A DNA stretch of 8,049 bases from Pseudomonadota bacterium. Lineage in GTDB: Bacteria > Pseudomonadota > Alphaproteobacteria > Rhizobiales > Beijerinckiaceae. The DNA lies in NCBI GenBank assembly GCA_023423995.1, contig JAFAEL010000045.1:1-8049 (forward strand), written 5' to 3'. The notes below the pieces were generated by a model. The model did no database searches and was not told where the DNA came from. It worked only from the letters and a program-made list of their open reading frames with translations. Both the position numbers and the translations under genes were made by a program. Shown one piece after another: positions 5,983-8,049 of this stretch; within the stretch, counting starts at the first letter, position 1, and each line of letters begins with the position of its first letter.

Positions 5983-6952
5983 GGAATGCTTCCGAACGGG
6001 GCGACCGGAGTGAATTGGCCCAGCGATAGAGCGGCTTGACCAGCCTGACCATCTGATCGGCCGTGTCGCGCGGCAATATTCCGGCCCCTCGATCCTCGCC
6101 GAAGAAGAGGATGAGGTCCTCCTCGTCGGGAGGGGACAGCACGGACGCTCTTGTGATCTCGCCCAGCGTACTGTCCTTGCGGAGCTCGCGCACCGAGCCA
6201 TAGACGGCCAGCATCTGGTCGAGCGCGCGGGCCGGGTCCCGCAGCCGCAATGCGTTGAATTCGAGAATGACGGCTGGCTTGAACCGCGCCAGGACGTCCG
6301 ACATCCCGGCAATGACCTCGCCCTCGGCGCCTTCGACGTCGATCTTGATCAGATCGACCCGATCCAGACCTTCACATATCGCGTTTGCAGTCGTGATCGG
6401 CACCTCGATGACGTCCCGGTTGCCGCGAAGCTCCTCGCCGACCACCCGGCCGTTCTTCGGGTCCCCTTGAGGAACCAGGAAGTTCATGTGGCCCTCCGGC
6501 CGGTCGCTCAGCGCGGATTCGATGACTTTCGCGCGAGACGAATGGCCGTTCAGCGCGAAGCTCCTCCGAAGCAGCGCCGCAAGGGCCGGGTTGGGCTCCA
6601 CGGCGATGACAGAGCCGGTCGGCCCAACGGCCTGAGCGGCCAGCAAACTGAAGTATCCGACATTTGCGCCCGCATCGATGAAGCTCATGCCCGGACGCAG
6701 CCAGCGAGACATGAAGAGCGTGAGCCAGATCTCCCAGTATCCGTCCAGCAGAAGGTGGCTGCTCAGCCCGACATCGTCCGTCGGAAGGAAGATCTTCGGC
6801 CTGCCGAGGATGCGAGCCAGGCTGACGCCGTTGCCGAGGTAGGCCGTCTGCGTCCTTGCCCGAATGGCTGTCTCGGCTCTGCGCGAACTGAGCCGCCCGA
6901 GGCGGCCACGAGGAAGCAGATGCACGCCGATCTCCCCGGTCGGGGCAAGCAC
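5978..6952 (-). CDS. FkbM-family SAM-dependent methyltransferase
   Basis: This 324-residue protein has a class I methyltransferase core of the FkbM type, which usually O-methylates sugars or polyketide-like products. The SAM-binding motif I is FIDAGANVGYFSLLAAQAVG at 91-110, followed by GSVIAVEPNP at 113-122 with the acidic ribose ligand E119. The FkbM signature DLIKIDVEGAEGEVIAGM is at 200-217, and ILEFN at 229-233. About 60 residues precede the core and about 80 follow; I recognise no extra domain there. GTG at 6952 is the first possible start after an in-frame TAG at 7013-7015, and GGGAGG lies 10 bases upstream (6963-6968). Codon use looks different from the neighbours: ATA, TGT, GAA, GGT, TTG and CGA appear where the flanking genes use G- or C-ending codons, suggesting later acquisition. 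Substrate is unknown; no sugar or polyketide genes are adjacent. Confidence 0.92.
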   Translation of the reverse strand: MLAPTGEIGVHLLPRGRLGRLSSRRAETAIRARTQTAYLGNGVSLARILGRPKIFLPTDDVGLSSHLLLDGYWEIWLTLFMSRWLRPGMSFIDAGANVGYFSLLAAQAVGPTGSVIAVEPNPALAALLRRSFALNGHSSRAKVIESALSDRPEGHMNFLVPQGDPKNGRVVGEELRGNRDVIEVPITTANAICEGLDRVDLIKIDVEGAEGEVIAGMSDVLARFKPAVILEFNALRLRDPARALDQMLAVYGSVRELRKDSTLGEITRASVLSPPDEEDLILFFGEDRGAGILPRDTADQMVRLVKPLYRWANSLRSPRSEAFH

Positions 6953-7161
6953 GCGAGACCTGCCTCCCGGCTGCCCGTCGGAATTGTAGGTCCCGGAAGG
7001 CCGTTGGTCACGCTAGGCGGTCGCGCGGCCGGCCGCGCGGCTTCCCGCCTGCCGAGTATACCGCACCTCGCTCATTCCGCTTTCCAGACGGCGGGCGTCC
7101 CGGTAGTCCCGGCATCTCCTTTCGCCCTCGGCCGAATCCGCCAGACCTGATTGGGACCTCC
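6953..7161. other. Divergent intergenic region, fkbM / EamA gene
   Basis: This 209-base spacer should contain promoters for both divergent genes. It holds the strong palindrome at 7015-7050 (separate entry) and a GTATAC at 7056-7061. GTATAC gives a TATACT on the minus strand (7060-7055), a fair -10 match for fkbM, but I find no -35 at the right spacing. No small gene is supported. Confidence 0.5.
7015..7050. repeat. 18-base perfect palindrome inside a larger inverted repeat
   Basis: CGCGCGGCCGGCCGCGCG (7022-7039) is a perfect self-complementary 18-mer. It is enclosed by outer arms AGGCGG (7015-7020) and CCGCCT (7045-7050), also perfect complements, with an asymmetric internal loop (1 base left, 5 bases right). 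Such a GC-only palindrome between divergent genes could be a dimeric regulator site, a cruciform or a repeated extragenic palindrome. Only the symmetry is seen. Confidence 0.75.
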
Positions 7162-8049
7162 GTGACCACGATCCTGCGCGCGAGCAGCGGGCGGACAGGA
7201 GCCGCTGCCGGCATCGCCATGATGCTCCTCGGCGTATTGCTGTTCGCCGTGAACGACACGCTCGGGAAGTGGCTGGTCGGGACCTACACGGTCGGGCAAC
7301 TGCTCCTGGTGCGCAGCATCTCAGGCCTGTGCGCCATGGCGCCGTTCATCGCCCGGACGGGGCGCAGCAGCTTCGTCCGGGTACCCCGCCCGCGCCTGCA
7401 GCTGCTCCGCATTCTTTTCTCGACGATGGAGACTGCGCTCTTCTTCTGGGCGGTCGCCGAGCTCCCGCTCGCGGAGGTCATCGCCTATTACATGGCGGGT
7501 CCGATCTACGTGACCGCCCTCTCGCCCTTCCTCCTCGGCGAGCGGGTCGGCTGGCGCCGGTGGACGGCCGTCGCGGTCGGCTTCGTGGGCGTGGTGCTGG
7601 CCCTGCACCCCTCGCCCGAGACCATCTCGATCGGGACGATCTGCGCGCTGACCGGCAGCTTCAGCTACGCCCTGTTCCTGGTCACCACCCGCAAGCTCGC
7701 CGGCACCCCCGGGACGGTGCTGATGACCGCCCAGCTCGTCGCCGCACTCCTGTTCGGCGGCGCCCTGGTGTTCTTCCAGGGCTGGGTTCAACCGGGACCG
7801 GTGGACCTTGCGCTGATGCTCCTCCTCGGCATCGGGTCGCTTGGCGGCAATCTCTGCGTCAACCAGTCGCTCCGGCTCGCGCCGGCATCCGTGGTGGTGC
7901 CCTTCCAGTACACGCTGATCGTCTGGGGGCTGATCTTCGGCTACGTCTTCTTCGGCGAGGTGATCGGGCCCCTGACCCTGCTCGGAACGGTGATCATCGT
8001 CGGGGCCGGATTGTTCATCTTCGTCCGCGAGCGGCGCCTCCACGCGAAC
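7162..8049 (+). CDS. EamA/DMT-family transporter, partial at C-terminus
   Basis: An open frame from GTG at 7162 runs 296 codons to the window edge without a stop. It shows about ten hydrophobic helices in two EamA repeats. The first begins AGIAMMLLGVLLFAVNDTLG at about residues 15-34 and includes LPLAEVIAYYMAGPIYVTAL at 101-120 and a helix ending LGERVGWRRW. The second includes IGTICALTGSFSYALFLVTT at about 157-176 and APASVVVPFQYTLIVWGLIF at 240-259. The last visible residues, GLFIFVRERRLHAN, match the usual C-terminal end of the second repeat, so probably only a short tail is missing. It is an inner-membrane small-molecule transporter or exporter of unknown substrate. GTG at 7162 is preferred because it leaves a short basic N-terminal tail; ATG at 7219 is a possible alternative but would start inside helix 1. 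No strong ribosome binding site is visible. Confidence 0.9.
   Translation, partial: MTTILRASSGRTGAAAGIAMMLLGVLLFAVNDTLGKWLVGTYTVGQLLLVRSISGLCAMAPFIARTGRSSFVRVPRPRLQLLRILFSTMETALFFWAVAELPLAEVIAYYMAGPIYVTALSPFLLGERVGWRRWTAVAVGFVGVVLALHPSPETISIGTICALTGSFSYALFLVTTRKLAGTPGTVLMTAQLVAALLFGGALVFFQGWVQPGPVDLALMLLLGIGSLGGNLCVNQSLRLAPASVVVPFQYTLIVWGLIFGYVFFGEVIGPLTLLGTVIIVGAGLFIFVRERRLHAN

Noticed and set aside
7321..8043. 240-codon minus-strand frame opposite the second EamA gene
   Set aside because: Highly charged composition (Glu, Asp, His, Arg) is the usual antisense image of a membrane protein gene.

Overview
The window is GC-rich chromosomal DNA with strongly GC-biased codons, GTG and TTG starts, and alphaproteobacterial-looking proteins (Bpt-type aminoacyl-tRNA transferase, YdeI-like protein, Pro/Ala-rich secreted lytic transglycosylase, PPK2). 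This fits an alphaproteobacterium of the Hyphomicrobiales, plausibly Methylobacteriaceae. The taxon is an inference from protein style, not from a search.

Layout: (1) 1-436, minus strand: first half of an EamA/DMT transporter, cut by the left edge. (2) 437-699: divergent intergenic region with two hairpin-capable inverted repeats, one touching the ribosome binding site of the next gene. (3) 700-1509, plus: PPK2-family polyphosphate:nucleotide phosphotransferase. (4) 1622-3125, plus: a tight pair, a thioredoxin-reductase-like flavoprotein with a CPYC motif (TTG start) and a NudK-like Nudix hydrolase 4 bases later. (5) 3285-4460, plus: secreted lytic transglycosylase with a long Pro/Ala linker carrying four PPxRP motifs. 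(6) 4561-5897, plus: bpt (N-degron leucyltransferase) followed 8 bases later by a YdeI/OmpD-associated family gene. (7) 5898-5977: short, highly foldable space between convergent genes. (8) 5978-6952, minus: FkbM-type SAM methyltransferase with codon use unlike its neighbours. (9) 6953-7161: divergent spacer with an 18-base perfect palindrome inside a larger inverted repeat. (10) 7162-8049, plus: a second EamA/DMT transporter, cut near its C-terminus by the right edge.

Functional themes are nucleotide and redox housekeeping (PPK2, flavoprotein, Nudix), cell-wall remodelling (transglycosylase), regulated proteolysis (Bpt) and small-molecule transport (EamA). Nothing indicates a prophage, insertion sequence, CRISPR array, RNA gene or defence island. 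No clearly undescribed multi-gene system is visible. The points most worth checking are the flavoprotein with an apparently degenerate NADPH site paired with a Nudix hydrolase, the atypical fkbM gene beside a strong palindrome, and the repeated PPxRP motif in the transglycosylase linker. No gene-free stretch exceeds 300 bases.
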